64,000 nt of DNA, from NCBI RefSeq assembly GCF_001824475.1, contig NZ_MHXN01000028.1, positions 111,569 to 175,568 on the forward strand. The letters run 5' to 3'. Position numbers and translations under genes: made by a program. Position 1 is the first letter of the stretch, and each line of letters begins with the position of its first letter. A model generated the notes under the pieces. It was not told where the DNA came from, searched no databases, and saw only the letters and a list, made by a program, of their open reading frames with translations. This DNA is from Phenylobacterium sp. RIFCSPHIGHO2_01_FULL_69_31. GTDB lineage: Bacteria; Pseudomonadota; Alphaproteobacteria; Caulobacterales; Caulobacteraceae. Positions 16,032 through 24,545 of this stretch are shown here, piece after piece.

Positions 16032-16970
16032 TCAGGCGGCCTTCTTGCGCTTCGGGATCAGGTGGACGACGCCGACGATGATCGCGCCCACGATCAGGCC
16101 CACCACCGCCGAGGCCAGGGCATAGGCGAGCCAGCCCGTGACCGCGCCGACGCCCGGAACCTGCGCCGCCCATTCGGACGCCGCGTGGGCCAGGTGCGGG
16201 ATCTGCGGCAGGTGGAAGTGCTCCAGCCCGTGGATGACGATGCCGCCGCCGACCCACAGCATCGCGGCGGTGCCCACCTTGGTCAGGACGTCCAGGATCA
16301 CCGGCATCGCCTTCACCAGTCCGCGGCCCAGCGCCTGGCTCGACGGGCGGCGGCGCTGGCTCATGTGCAGGCCGATGTCATCCATCTTCACGATCAGGGC
16401 GACGACGCCATAGACCCCGATCGTGATCCCCAGGCCCACCAGGGCCAGGGCCGCGGCCTGGATCATCAGCGGCCGCTCCGTGACGTCGTTCAGCGCGATG
16501 GCCATGATCTCGGCCGACAGGATCAGATCGGTGCGGATGGCGCCGGAGACCTTCTCCTTCTCGAGCTCGGCGGAACTGAGCGCCAGCTCTTCAACCTTGT
16601 TGGCCCCCTCGTGATGCGTGACCGCCTCGATGATCTTCTCGGTCGCCTCGAAGCAGAGGAAGGCCGCGCCGACCATCAGGATCGGCGTCACGGCCCAGGG
16701 GGCGAAGGCGCTCAGAAGCAGGGCGCCGGGCAGCAGGAAGACGAACTTGTTGCGCAGGGAGCCCAGCGCGATCTTCCAGACGATGGGCAGCTCGCGGTCC
16801 GGCGTGAAGCCCACCGCGTATCCCGGGGTCACGGCCGCGTCGTCGATCACCACGCCCACGGCCTTGGTGCCGGCCTTGCTGGCGGCGCCGGCGACGTCGT
16901 CCAGCGAGGTGGCCGCGATCTTGGCGATCGCCGCGACGTCGTCGAGCAGCGCGACTAGGCCCGAAGCCAT
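16032..16970 (-). CDS. DUF808 family inner-membrane protein
   Basis: A 312-residue membrane protein that begins MASGLVALLDDVAAIAKIAA and continues SLDDVAGAASKAGTKAVGVV, IDDAAVTPGYAVGFTP, the unmistakable DUF808 (YedI) N-terminus. Several helices follow (FVFLLPGALLLSAFAPWAV, AAALALVGLGITIGVYGVV, YALASAVVGLIVGAIIVGVV), and the C-terminus is basic (HLIPKRKKAA). A transport role has been guessed for the family but not shown. It stands alone and converges with the amidohydrolase. Confidence 0.9.
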   Translation of the reverse strand: MASGLVALLDDVAAIAKIAATSLDDVAGAASKAGTKAVGVVIDDAAVTPGYAVGFTPDRELPIVWKIALGSLRNKFVFLLPGALLLSAFAPWAVTPILMVGAAFLCFEATEKIIEAVTHHEGANKVEELALSSAELEKEKVSGAIRTDLILSAEIMAIALNDVTERPLMIQAAALALVGLGITIGVYGVVALIVKMDDIGLHMSQRRRPSSQALGRGLVKAMPVILDVLTKVGTAAMLWVGGGIVIHGLEHFHLPQIPHLAHAASEWAAQVPGVGAVTGWLAYALASAVVGLIVGAIIVGVVHLIPKRKKAA

Positions 16971-17093
16971 GGATGAACGTCCCTGTGTCTGAGCGTCCTG
17001 CCTACGGGCTGTCGCCGGTGACGTAAAGCGCGGGCCGCTGGCGAGACGGCTCGAACCCGGATAGGCCTTCGACGGCAACCGTTGGAGTACCCC

Positions 17094-18899
17094 ATGCGCC
17101 TTTCCCGCCGCGATTTCGGACTGGGCCTGGCTGGCGCCGCTGTTGCGTCGAGCGCCACCGCGGCCGACGCCAGCGCCGAGCTGACCGCCTACCTGGACGC
17201 CCAGTTCGAGCAGGAGCTGGCGATGAGCCCTGAGCGCCTGACGCGGCTGGGTCGCAAGGCTGCCTACGACCAGCTTACCGATCGCAGCGACGCCGCCGCC
17301 GAGCGGGCCATTGGCTGGCGGCGCGCCAGCGTGGCGCAGATGAAGGCGAAGTTCGACCCGGCCCGCCTCTCGGAGGACGCCCGCACTTCCTACGACATCT
17401 GGGCGCTTGAGCTGGACCGCGCCGAGGCGGCGCATCGATGGCGCGGACACCGCTATGTGTTCGACCGCAGCGGTCCGCACACCAGCCTGCCCAACTTCAT
17501 GATCAATCAGCACCGGGTGGAGACGCCCGCCGACATGGAGGCCTACATCGCCCGTGTCGCGGCCATCGGCCGGGCGCTGGACCAGTCGCTGGAGCGGGCC
17601 AAGGCCTCGGCTGCGGCCGGCGTTCGGATGCCACGCTTCTCCTACGACCAGTCGCTGGACGAGGTGCGCCGCATAACCACCGGAGCGCCCCTCACCACCG
17701 ACGGCGACTCGGCGCTGTTCGCCGATGCGACGGCCAAGCTCGCCGGGCTGCGGACCGCGGGCAAGATCGACGCGGCGACCCAGGGCCGCATGCTGGGCGC
17801 TGTGACGGCCGCCATGACGGGCGAGATGAAGCCCGCATACGACCGTCTCGCGGCTTGGCTGGCGGCCGACCGCGCCAATGCGGCGGCCGATCCCAAGGGC
17901 GCAGGCGCCCTGCCGGACGGCGCGGCCTTCTACGCCGCCATGCTGCGCGACCAGACCACCACCGACATGACCGCGGATCAGATCCACCAACTCGGCCTCG
18001 ATGAGGTGAAGCGCATCCGCGCCGAGATGGAGACCCTGAAGGCGAAGATCGGCTTTGCGGGATCGCTGGAGGACTTCTTCGTCTTCATGCGCACCGACAA
18101 GCGGTTCTTCCTGCCCAACGACGACGCGGGCCGCGCGCAGTACCTCAAGCTGGCCGAGGGCTACCTGGCCGGCATGAAGGCCAAGCTGCCGACCGTCTTC
18201 GGGCGGCTGCCCAAGTCGGACCTGGTGGTGAAGCGGGTGGAGAGCTTCCGCGAGGAGCCTGGCGGCGCGGCGCACTATTCCTCGGGCGCGCCCGATGGCT
18301 CACGGCCCGGCGTGTTCTATGTCCACCTGGCCGACACGGCGGCGACGCCGACCTTCGAACTGGAGGGCACGGCGTATCACGAGGGGTGGCCCGGACATCA
18401 CATGCAGATCATGCTGGCTCAGGAGATGACCGGCCTGCCGGTGTTCCGCGGCCAGTACAACTACGGCGCCTACGTCGAGGGCTGGGGACTCTATTCGGAG
18501 CTGCTCGCCAAGGAGATGGGCTTCTACGTCGACCCCTACAGCGACTTCGGCCGGCTGGGCCGCGAGATCTGGCGCGCGATCCGGCTGGTGGTCGACACCG
18601 GCATTCACGCCAAGGGCTGGAGCGAGGCGCAGGCGGTGGCGTTCTACACCGCCAACTCGCCCCAGCCGCCGGGCAAGATCCGCTCCGAGATCCGCCGCTA
18701 CTTCGTCAATCCCGGTCAGGCGACGTCCTACAAGGTCGGGGTGGTGAAGATCCTGGCGCTCAGGGCCCGGGCTCGGGAGGCGCTGGGGCCGAAGTTCGAC
18801 ATCCGCGCCTTCAACGACATGCTCGTCGGCGCAGGCGCCCTGCCGCTGCCGGTGCTGGAGGCGCGGACGGACCGCTGGATCGCCCGCCAGAAGGCTTAG
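17094..18899 (+). CDS. DUF885 family zinc peptidase-like protein, Tat-exported
   Basis: A 601-residue protein with a twin-arginine signal (MRLSRRDFGLGLAGAAVASS). The active-site motif YHEGWPGHHMQIML (about residues 425-438) is the HExxxGH variant of DUF885 proteins, which are related to M32-type carboxypeptidases. YNYGAYVEGWGLYSELLAKE carries the downstream Glu ligand. KIRSEIRRYFVNPGQATSYK is also a family hallmark. It probably cleaves peptides in the periplasm. ATG 17094 places RR at the N-terminus; an in-frame TTG 12 bases upstream is ignored. Confidence 0.88.
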   Translation: MRLSRRDFGLGLAGAAVASSATAADASAELTAYLDAQFEQELAMSPERLTRLGRKAAYDQLTDRSDAAAERAIGWRRASVAQMKAKFDPARLSEDARTSYDIWALELDRAEAAHRWRGHRYVFDRSGPHTSLPNFMINQHRVETPADMEAYIARVAAIGRALDQSLERAKASAAAGVRMPRFSYDQSLDEVRRITTGAPLTTDGDSALFADATAKLAGLRTAGKIDAATQGRMLGAVTAAMTGEMKPAYDRLAAWLAADRANAAADPKGAGALPDGAAFYAAMLRDQTTTDMTADQIHQLGLDEVKRIRAEMETLKAKIGFAGSLEDFFVFMRTDKRFFLPNDDAGRAQYLKLAEGYLAGMKAKLPTVFGRLPKSDLVVKRVESFREEPGGAAHYSSGAPDGSRPGVFYVHLADTAATPTFELEGTAYHEGWPGHHMQIMLAQEMTGLPVFRGQYNYGAYVEGWGLYSELLAKEMGFYVDPYSDFGRLGREIWRAIRLVVDTGIHAKGWSEAQAVAFYTANSPQPPGKIRSEIRRYFVNPGQATSYKVGVVKILALRARAREALGPKFDIRAFNDMLVGAGALPLPVLEARTDRWIARQKA

Positions 18900-18915
18900 G
18901 CCCACCGCGTCCGGC

Positions 18916-20481
18916 TCAGGGCAACGCGCGGTAGGTGAGGTTGTTGAACCGCGCCTCGCCACGCCCGGCCGCGAACAGCCCGGGCCGCAGGGCCATGAAG
19001 CCGCCGCGGACGTTATGGTGGTAGCCGGAGACCTCCATCTGGCGGTCGAACTTGGTCCAGGTCCGCCTGTCGGGACTGGTGTGGAAGGTGACGATGTGGC
19101 GGTCGTTGCGTATCCGAATCCGCATCCGCCGCCCGTTCGGGTTGGCGGGCCGGCCGCGCTCCAGGCCGTACTGGTGGGTGATGAAGGTGCGGGCGTCGAA
19201 CGACAGGCCGCAGTAGAGCTGCTTGTCGTAGAACAGCAGGATCCCCGCCGTGCCGTCGGCCGGGATCTCCACGTCCACCTCGATCTCGTAGGCTTGGTCG
19301 CCCGCCACGAACGTCAGCGGCGGCGAGTCCTTGGGCGCGGTCCCGCGCGCCGTCAGGACCAGGCCGCGGTCGTACCGCACCCGATCGAGTTCCCCCGGCG
19401 CAGGATCGGCGAAGGCCCATTGGACGCCCAGCTTCGAGGTCGAAAAGTCGTCGGACAGCGCCAGGCCGTTGGGGCCGGCTTGGCCGCCCCGAGGCTTGCG
19501 GAGCGGCTTGGAAAGGTCGCCGCCATTCGCCTTGAACCATCCGTCGGACGTCCAGGTGATCGGGTCCAGCAAGCACTGGCGGCCCAGGGTCCAGTAGCCG
19601 TTCTCATAGCCGTGGTAGACCATCCACCAGTCGCCGGCCGGCCCCTCCACGAGCGTTGCGTGGCCGCGCGACCACCATTTCTCGTCCTTCGACGTGGTGC
19701 GCACGATGGGGTTGTGGGGGCAGTGCTCCCACGGCCCATGGATCGACTTCGAGCGGGCGGCGATGACCATGTGGCCGGTGGGCGGCCCCGCCGTGCCGCC
19801 GACGGCGGTGATCAGATAGAACCAGTCGCCCCGCCGCGTGATCTTGGGCCCCTCGGGCGCGAAGCCCTCCACGTCCCACTCCACCGGATAGCGCCAGGGA
19901 TCGTATACGTGCTCCACCGGCCCGTCGGTGGCCATCCCATCGTCGGTGAGCCGCACCCGATCGCCGCCGGAGAGAAACAGGTAGCGCTTGCCGTCCTCGC
20001 CCACCGCGTGGCCGGGGTCGATGTGGTCGGGCAGGTTCAGGTCGACCGGCTCGCTCCAGGGGCCGCGGATGTCGTCGGCCCAGATCACGTAGGTGGAGCG
20101 GCGGTCCGGATAGCGGGCCGGGATGTAGATGTAGTAGCGGCCCTTGTGCTTGATCAGCTCGCAGGCCCAGACCGAGCCGATGGGGGTCTTCAGCGCGGCC
20201 GTGATCGGCGTCCAGTTCACCAGGTCCCGGGAATGCCAGATCACCACGCCGGGATAGGCCTCGAACGACGAGAAGGTCATGTAATAGTCGGCCCCGTCCT
20301 TCAGGATGGTCGGGTCCGGCCGGTCGCCGGCGACGATGGGATTCAGGAACGTCCCGTCGCCCAGGTCGGCCTGCCGCTGGCCTTCCACGCCGGGCTTCCA
20401 GGACAGCGGCGCGGCGAGCGCGGGCGATCCCGCCGCTGCCGCCATTGCGCCGAGCGTCCATCGGCGGGTGGGGACCTGCAT
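18916..20481 (-). CDS. Glycoside hydrolase family 43 protein (beta-xylosidase/arabinosidase type)
   Basis: A 521-residue exported enzyme that removes xylose or arabinose from plant polysaccharides. It has a Tat-like leader (MQVPTRRWTLGAMAAAAGSP). The five-blade GH43 propeller begins at about residue 45 with NPIVAGDRPDPTILKDGADY, whose Asp is the general base. The pKa-modulating Asp is probably in LPDHIDPGHAVG and the general acid Glu in DVEGFAPEGPKI. The C-terminal 190 residues (from LSDDFSTSKLGVQWAFAD) form the beta-sandwich seen in beta-xylosidases. A LacI-type palindrome overlaps its probable promoter, which suggests sugar-responsive control. Confidence 0.9.
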   Translation of the reverse strand: MQVPTRRWTLGAMAAAAGSPALAAPLSWKPGVEGQRQADLGDGTFLNPIVAGDRPDPTILKDGADYYMTFSSFEAYPGVVIWHSRDLVNWTPITAALKTPIGSVWACELIKHKGRYYIYIPARYPDRRSTYVIWADDIRGPWSEPVDLNLPDHIDPGHAVGEDGKRYLFLSGGDRVRLTDDGMATDGPVEHVYDPWRYPVEWDVEGFAPEGPKITRRGDWFYLITAVGGTAGPPTGHMVIAARSKSIHGPWEHCPHNPIVRTTSKDEKWWSRGHATLVEGPAGDWWMVYHGYENGYWTLGRQCLLDPITWTSDGWFKANGGDLSKPLRKPRGGQAGPNGLALSDDFSTSKLGVQWAFADPAPGELDRVRYDRGLVLTARGTAPKDSPPLTFVAGDQAYEIEVDVEIPADGTAGILLFYDKQLYCGLSFDARTFITHQYGLERGRPANPNGRRMRIRIRNDRHIVTFHTSPDRRTWTKFDRQMEVSGYHHNVRGGFMALRPGLFAAGRGEARFNNLTYRALP

Positions 20482-20632
20482 GGTTTCAGAACCTGTCTCA
20501 AGGGCCGGCGCGCGGCGGACATTGTTGCTGAGCGTGAAGCCTTCCGCGGCGCATGTCGGGCGGGCCGGAATCGCACGTCGCGCCCGCGCCCGGTCCTCCT
20601 CCCCGGAAGGGCTCTTCGGCCCCTGCTACCGC

Positions 20633-20662
20633 TAACATTTCCGGCTCTGACACCGGTGTCAA
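20633..20662 (-). promoter_or_regulatory. Probable GH43 promoter with LacI-type operator over the -35 box
   Basis: TGACACCGGTGTCA (20648-20661) is a perfect 14-bp palindrome with a central CG, as in LacI-family operators. On the minus strand its edge forms TTGACA (20662-20657). An AT-rich ATGTTA follows about 18 bases later. This is consistent with a repressor that blocks the -35 region of the GH43 gene about 150 bases downstream (inference). Confidence 0.5.
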
Positions 20663-20680
20663 GGCGCGGTTTCGCCCACG

Positions 20681-20712
20681 AAAAAGGGCGGCCGGGTCGC
20701 CCCGGCCGCCGC
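20681..20712 (-). terminator. Intrinsic terminator of rpoH
   Basis: On the minus strand GCGGCCGGG, loop GCGA, CCCGGCCGC is followed by CCTTTTTC. It lies about 25 bases past the rpoH stop. Confidence 0.8.
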
Positions 20713-20736
20713 ATTCTTAAGGAAGGGCCAGGCGCC

Positions 20737-21624
20737 TCAGGCGTCGACCAAGTTCTTTTCCATCGCCGCCGCCCGCATGGACTTCTGCAGCTTCTCGAAG
20801 GCGCGGACCTCGATCTGGCGCACCCGCTCGCGGCTGACGCCGTATTCCGAGGCGAGCTCTTCCAGGGTCGTCGGCTCGTCCTTCAGCCGGCGCTCGGTCA
20901 GGATGTGGCGCTCCCGGTCCGAGAGCTCCGTCATCGCCGCCTCGAGCAGGCTCATGCGGACGTTCATCTCCTGGGTGTCGGCCACGACCGATTCCTGGGA
21001 GGGCGTGTCGGTGTCGACCAGCCAGTCCTGCCACTCGCTCTCGCTGTCGGCGCGCATCGGCGAGTTCAGCGAGGCGTCGCCGCCCGCCAGCCGCCGGTTC
21101 ATCGAGATGACTTCCTCGTCCAGCACGCCCAGCTTGGTGGCGATCTGGCTCACTTGGTCGGGGCGGAGGTCGCCTTCCTGCAAGGCCTCGATCTCGGACT
21201 TGGCCTTGCGCAGGTTGAAGAACAGCTTCTTCTGCGCGGCGGTCGTGCCCATCTTCACCAGCGACCAGGACCGCAGGATGTATTCCTGGATCGAGGCGCG
21301 GATCCACCACATGGCATAGGTCGCCAGGCGGAAGCCCTTGTCCGGGTCGAACTTCTTCACCGCCTGCATCAGGCCCACGTTGCCCTCGGAGATCACCTCG
21401 CCGATCGGCAGGCCGTAGCCGCGATAGCCCATGGCGATCTTCGCCACGAGGCGCAGGTGGCTGGTGACCATCTTGTGGGCCGCCTCGGCGTCCTGGTGCT
21501 CCTGCCAGCGCTTGGCCAGCATGAACTCCTCGTCCTTCGGCAGCATGGGGAACTTGCGAATTTCACTGAGGTACCGGCTGAGGCCGCCTTCCGGCGACAT
21601 CACGGCGAGCGCGTTCACGGCCAT
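20737..21624 (-). CDS. rpoH: RNA polymerase sigma-32 factor (heat-shock)
   Basis: A 295-residue alternative sigma factor that directs polymerase to heat-shock promoters. Region 1.2 is in GGLSRYLSEIRKFPMLPKDE, region 2 in LRLVAKIAMGYRGYGLPIGE and FDPDKGFRLATYAMWWIRAS. The RpoH box QKKLFFNLRKAK (about residues 131-142) separates it from other sigma factors. Region 4 is in EELASEYGVSRERVRQIEVR. It is monocistronic, with its own terminator. Upstream on the minus strand, TATCTA (21708-21703) is a possible -10 element. A heat-inducible promoter could not be fixed by eye. Confidence 0.97.
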   Translation of the reverse strand: MAVNALAVMSPEGGLSRYLSEIRKFPMLPKDEEFMLAKRWQEHQDAEAAHKMVTSHLRLVAKIAMGYRGYGLPIGEVISEGNVGLMQAVKKFDPDKGFRLATYAMWWIRASIQEYILRSWSLVKMGTTAAQKKLFFNLRKAKSEIEALQEGDLRPDQVSQIATKLGVLDEEVISMNRRLAGGDASLNSPMRADSESEWQDWLVDTDTPSQESVVADTQEMNVRMSLLEAAMTELSDRERHILTERRLKDEPTTLEELASEYGVSRERVRQIEVRAFEKLQKSMRAAAMEKNLVDA

Positions 21625-21925
21625 GAAAAATCCCCTTTACTCTCCGGGACTTCGAGCTGCCGCGCGGCTCCGCGCTTCGACTTTCGTCGCCCCCTTATGA
21701 CCTAGATAGGTATGCGGTGGCGCTTGCGAAAGACGCTGGGAGGACGGCTCGAATGTCCGACTTCTCTAGTGGGGCTTTCTACGCCCCGAGCGTGGCGCCA
21801 ACAAGGCGCCGTTTCTCATACGTTCGATAGCGGAGCTGCATACGAAAGTTCGTCCGGACGTGTCGGGGCCGAGGGGGCTGGCGCGTCCTTGGCCCAGGAA
21901 ACCTGCATCCGAAAAGGATTGTTCC
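21625..21925. other. Intergenic region between rpoH and the VOC-family gene
   Basis: About 300 bases holding the divergent promoters of rpoH and the VOC-family gene. It contains a GGGGC/GCCCC hairpin (about 21775-21795) and paired GGCGCC repeats nearby. No coding frame is convincing. Confidence 0.5.
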
Positions 21926-22402
21926 ATGCCGAGCATCACCCCTTGCCTCTGGTTCGACCGCCAGGCCGAAGACGCCGCCAAGTTCTATTGCGCCATCTTC
22001 CCGAACTCGAAGATCACGGACGTCTCCCGCTATCCTGAGAACCTGCCGGGCGACCGCGCCGGCGAGGTGCTGACCGTGGCGTTCGAACTGGACGGTAAGT
22101 CCTTCACCGGGCTCAACGGCGGGCCGCAATTCACCCTCAGCGAGGCGGTCTCGTTCCAGATTGAGGTGGATAACCAAGCCGAGCTGGACCGCTATTGGAA
22201 CGCCCTCCTCGCCGACGGCGGCCAGGAGAGCCAGTGCGGCTGGCTTAAGGACCGCTTCGGCCTGTCGTGGCAGGTCGTGCCGACGCAACTCGCCAAGCTG
22301 ATGACCAGCCCCGATCGGAATGCGGCGAACCGCGTGGCCGCCGCGATGATGCAGATGGTCAAGCTGGACATCGCCCAACTGGAGGCTGCGGCGAAGGGAT
22401 AA
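21926..22402 (+). CDS. VOC-superfamily protein (PhnB/3-demethylubiquinone methyltransferase-like fold)
   Basis: A 158-residue protein of the glyoxalase/bleomycin-resistance fold, in the group once annotated as 3-demethylubiquinone-9 3-methyltransferase. Diagnostic segments are ITPCLWFDRQAEDAAKFYCA, IFPNSKI, VAFELDGKSFTGLNGGPQFT, EAVSFQIEVDNQAELDRYW and CGWLKDRFGLSWQVVPTQL. The family has no confirmed methyltransferase activity, and the true function is unknown. ATG 21926 is preceded by AAAAGGA. Confidence 0.88.
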   Translation: MPSITPCLWFDRQAEDAAKFYCAIFPNSKITDVSRYPENLPGDRAGEVLTVAFELDGKSFTGLNGGPQFTLSEAVSFQIEVDNQAELDRYWNALLADGGQESQCGWLKDRFGLSWQVVPTQLAKLMTSPDRNAANRVAAAMMQMVKLDIAQLEAAAKG

Positions 22403-22443
22403 ACCTCTGGCGCGCCGTCCGCCGGAGCGTCACCGTAGGCGCC

Positions 22444-23178
22444 ATGCGCTTCGTCCTGCTCCTGCTGGTCCTGACGCTGCCGTTCTGGGCGCTCGCGGAG
22501 CTGGTCCAGGTTGAACCCCTGCCGGGCCTCCCGCTCAGCGGGCTCATGGCGTTCATGCCCGCCGTGGCGGCCGCCATCCTGGTGGCGCGGGCCCAGGGGC
22601 GAGCCGGCTTGCGCGCCTTCCTCGCCCGCGCGTTCGACTGGGGTCGGATGCGCGGACACGCGCTTTGGACGCCGCTCCTGCTGCTCATCCCGGCCGCGGC
22701 GGCGGCTTCGTGGGCGATCCAGGGCCACGATCCCGCCTCGCCGGGCGCCGCGCTCTGGATACTCGCAGTCATGCTGCTGGCCTTCTTCGCCGCAGGCGTC
22801 GGGGAGGAATTGGGCTGGTGCGGGTACCTGCTGGAGCCGTTGGCGCGTCGCTGGGGCGAGCTGGCCGCGGCGCTGGTGATCGGCGTCGTCTGGGCGATGT
22901 GGCACCTGGTGCCGTTCCTGCAGGCCGGCCGGGCGGCCGACTGGATCGCCTGGCACATGGCGATGACAATCGCCCTGCGCGTCGTGACGGTCCGGCTCTA
23001 CTTCGGCGCCGGCCGCAGCGTCTTCGCCACGGCCCTATTCCACGCCTTCTGCAACGTCGGGTTCTTCGGCCTGCCCATGTACGGCGGGACCTACGATCCG
23101 CGGTTCACGGCCGTGGCCGTCATCGTCGTCGCGGTGGCCCTGTGGCTCGCCGTCGCGGTTCGCCGCCCCGCGTCATAG
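22444..23178 (+). CDS. CPBP-family intramembrane metalloprotease (CAAX protease-like)
   Basis: A 244-residue membrane protein with about seven hydrophobic segments. It has the CPBP (Abi/CAAX) motif pair. Motif 1 is AGVGEELGWCGYLLEPLARR, with the paired Glu followed by a variant of ExxxR. Motif 2 is VVWAMWHLVPFL with the metal-binding His. A third conserved region is FHAFCNVGFFGLPM. Members cleave prenylated or membrane peptides, or act in bacteriocin immunity. The substrate here is unknown. It overlaps the convergent rluD gene by 6 bases. Confidence 0.85.
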   Translation: MRFVLLLLVLTLPFWALAELVQVEPLPGLPLSGLMAFMPAVAAAILVARAQGRAGLRAFLARAFDWGRMRGHALWTPLLLLIPAAAAASWAIQGHDPASPGAALWILAVMLLAFFAAGVGEELGWCGYLLEPLARRWGELAAALVIGVVWAMWHLVPFLQAGRAADWIAWHMAMTIALRVVTVRLYFGAGRSVFATALFHAFCNVGFFGLPMYGGTYDPRFTAVAVIVVAVALWLAVAVRRPAS

Positions 23179-24174
23179 CTTTTCCAGCAACGCCTCCAGC
23201 CGCGCCATGTCGGCGGGCAGGGGACTTTCGAAGCGCACGGTCTCGCCCGTGATCGGATGCGCGAAGCCCAGGACGGCCGCGTGCAGCGCCTGGCGCTTCA
23301 GACCCGCTGCGGCGATGGCCTCCTTCACGGGCTGGGACGGGCTGCCGGAGCCATAGACCGGGTCGCCCAGGCAGGGGGCGCCCTTGCTGGCCAGGTGGAC
23401 ACGGATCTGGTGCGTGCGCCCCGTCTCCAGGCGGCAGGCGACGCGCGCGGCCAGCGGCTTCTCCGACGGGCCGAACACCCGGGCGACGGTGTAGTGAGTG
23501 ATCGCGTGGCGGCCGCCGGTCTTCACCAGCGCCATCTTCTTGCGGTCGGCGGTGGAGCGGGCGATGGCGCCCTCGATGGTCCCCTTGATCGGCGATGGCG
23601 CGCCGCGGGTCAGCGCCACGTACATGCGGTCGATATCGTGGGCGGCGAACAGAGCGGACAGCCCCTGGTGCGCCGCATCCGTCTTGGCGGCCACCACAAC
23701 GCCCGAGGTCTCCTTGTCGATACGGTGGACGATCCCTAGCCGCGCCACCCCGCCGATGCCGGACAGGCTGGCGCCGCAGTGGTGCAGCAGGGCGTTGACC
23801 AGGGTGCCGGTCTCGCTGCCGGGCGCCGGGTGCATGGCCATGCCCGGGGGCTTGTCGACCACGATCAGGTGCGCATCCTCGAACAGCACTCTGAGCGGGA
23901 TGTCCTCGGGCTGCGGCTCGGCGGCCACCGGCGGCGGTATCTCCAGCCGGTAGTCGCCGGCCTGGGCCTTGGCGGAGCCATCGGTCACGGCGGCCCCGTC
24001 GCGGCTGACGCGACCGCCCGCGATCAGCGCCTGCAGCCGCGCGCGGCTGAACTCGGGCAGGGCGGCGGCCAGCGCCTTGTCGAAGCGCCCGCCGGCCTCC
24101 AGCGTCACCAGGCGGACATCGGCCGCCTGGTCCGCCTCGCCGTCCAGTTCGAGGTCGTCGGGCTCAGAGGCCAT
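23173..24174 (-). CDS. rluD: RluD-family 23S rRNA pseudouridine synthase
   Basis: A 333-residue RluA/RluD-type enzyme. The N-terminal S4 domain (about residues 30-85) includes GGRFDKALAAALPEFSRARL, then QALIAGGRVSRDG. The catalytic domain has VVDKPPGMAMHPAPG, the active-site GIVHRIDKETSGVVVAAKTD with the essential Asp, VACRLETGRTHQIRVHLAS and GDPVYGSGSP. The large RluD-like size and S4 domain favour RluD (U1911/1915/1917) over RluA or RluC, although the exact target is inferred. It overlaps the start of the ferritin-like gene's 3' end by 11 bases. Confidence 0.92.
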   Translation of the reverse strand: MASEPDDLELDGEADQAADVRLVTLEAGGRFDKALAAALPEFSRARLQALIAGGRVSRDGAAVTDGSAKAQAGDYRLEIPPPVAAEPQPEDIPLRVLFEDAHLIVVDKPPGMAMHPAPGSETGTLVNALLHHCGASLSGIGGVARLGIVHRIDKETSGVVVAAKTDAAHQGLSALFAAHDIDRMYVALTRGAPSPIKGTIEGAIARSTADRKKMALVKTGGRHAITHYTVARVFGPSEKPLAARVACRLETGRTHQIRVHLASKGAPCLGDPVYGSGSPSQPVKEAIAAAGLKRQALHAAVLGFAHPITGETVRFESPLPADMARLEALLEKL

Positions 24175-24481
24175 GCTTCTCGCTGGCGCCTTCCTCGTGC
24201 CCGGTGATCGAACCTTCCTTGAACAGGTATTCCTTGAGCTGCTCGCCCACCTCGGCGTCGTTTCGGCGCATCCATTCCAGCACCATGGCGGCGTGCTCCA
24301 GTTCCTCGCGGGCGTTGTGCAGCAGGATGGCCTTCAGCTCCGGGTCCTCGGTGTCGTCGGCCCGCTGGCGATACCAGTCGACGGCTTCGAACTCCTCCAT
24401 CAGCGAGGTGATCGCATAGTGCATCTCGATAGTCTTGCGGCTCAGCTTCTCGCGGGCGACGTGGAGGACTTCGCTGGACAT
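24164..24481 (-). CDS. Encapsulated-ferritin-like protein (EncFtn type)
   Basis: A 105-residue two-helix protein closely resembling encapsulated ferritins: MSSEVLHVAREKLSRKTIEM, then LMEEFEAVDWYRQRADDTED, then LKAILLHNAREELEHAAMVL, EWMRR. By family analogy Glu30, Tyr37, Glu60 and His63 would build the ferroxidase site at the dimer interface. Such proteins oxidise Fe(II) and are normally loaded into an encapsulin shell encoded next door. Here the neighbours are rluD (11-base overlap) and a PhoD phosphatase, with no encapsulin. The C-terminus (SITGHEEGASEKHGL) lacks an obvious encapsulin-targeting peptide. Confidence 0.85.
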   Translation of the reverse strand: MSSEVLHVAREKLSRKTIEMHYAITSLMEEFEAVDWYRQRADDTEDPELKAILLHNAREELEHAAMVLEWMRRNDAEVGEQLKEYLFKEGSITGHEEGASEKHGL

Positions 24482-24545
24482 CGGTTGTCATGCTCCTGTG
24501 GTATGGCTCAGTCATATCGGGGCCGGGAAGCGGGGAGCAACGACC

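Noticed and set aside
19015..21705. A plus-strand open frame of nearly 900 codons
   Set aside because: It is antisense to the GH43 gene and rpoH, both of which have clear motifs. Its translation is biased to A, G, R and V and has no domain. Long antisense frames are common at this GC content.
20737..21925. A heat-shock (sigma-32) promoter upstream of rpoH
   Set aside because: A CCCCACT was seen on the minus strand, but no CTTGAA-like box lies at the right distance, so no such promoter is annotated.
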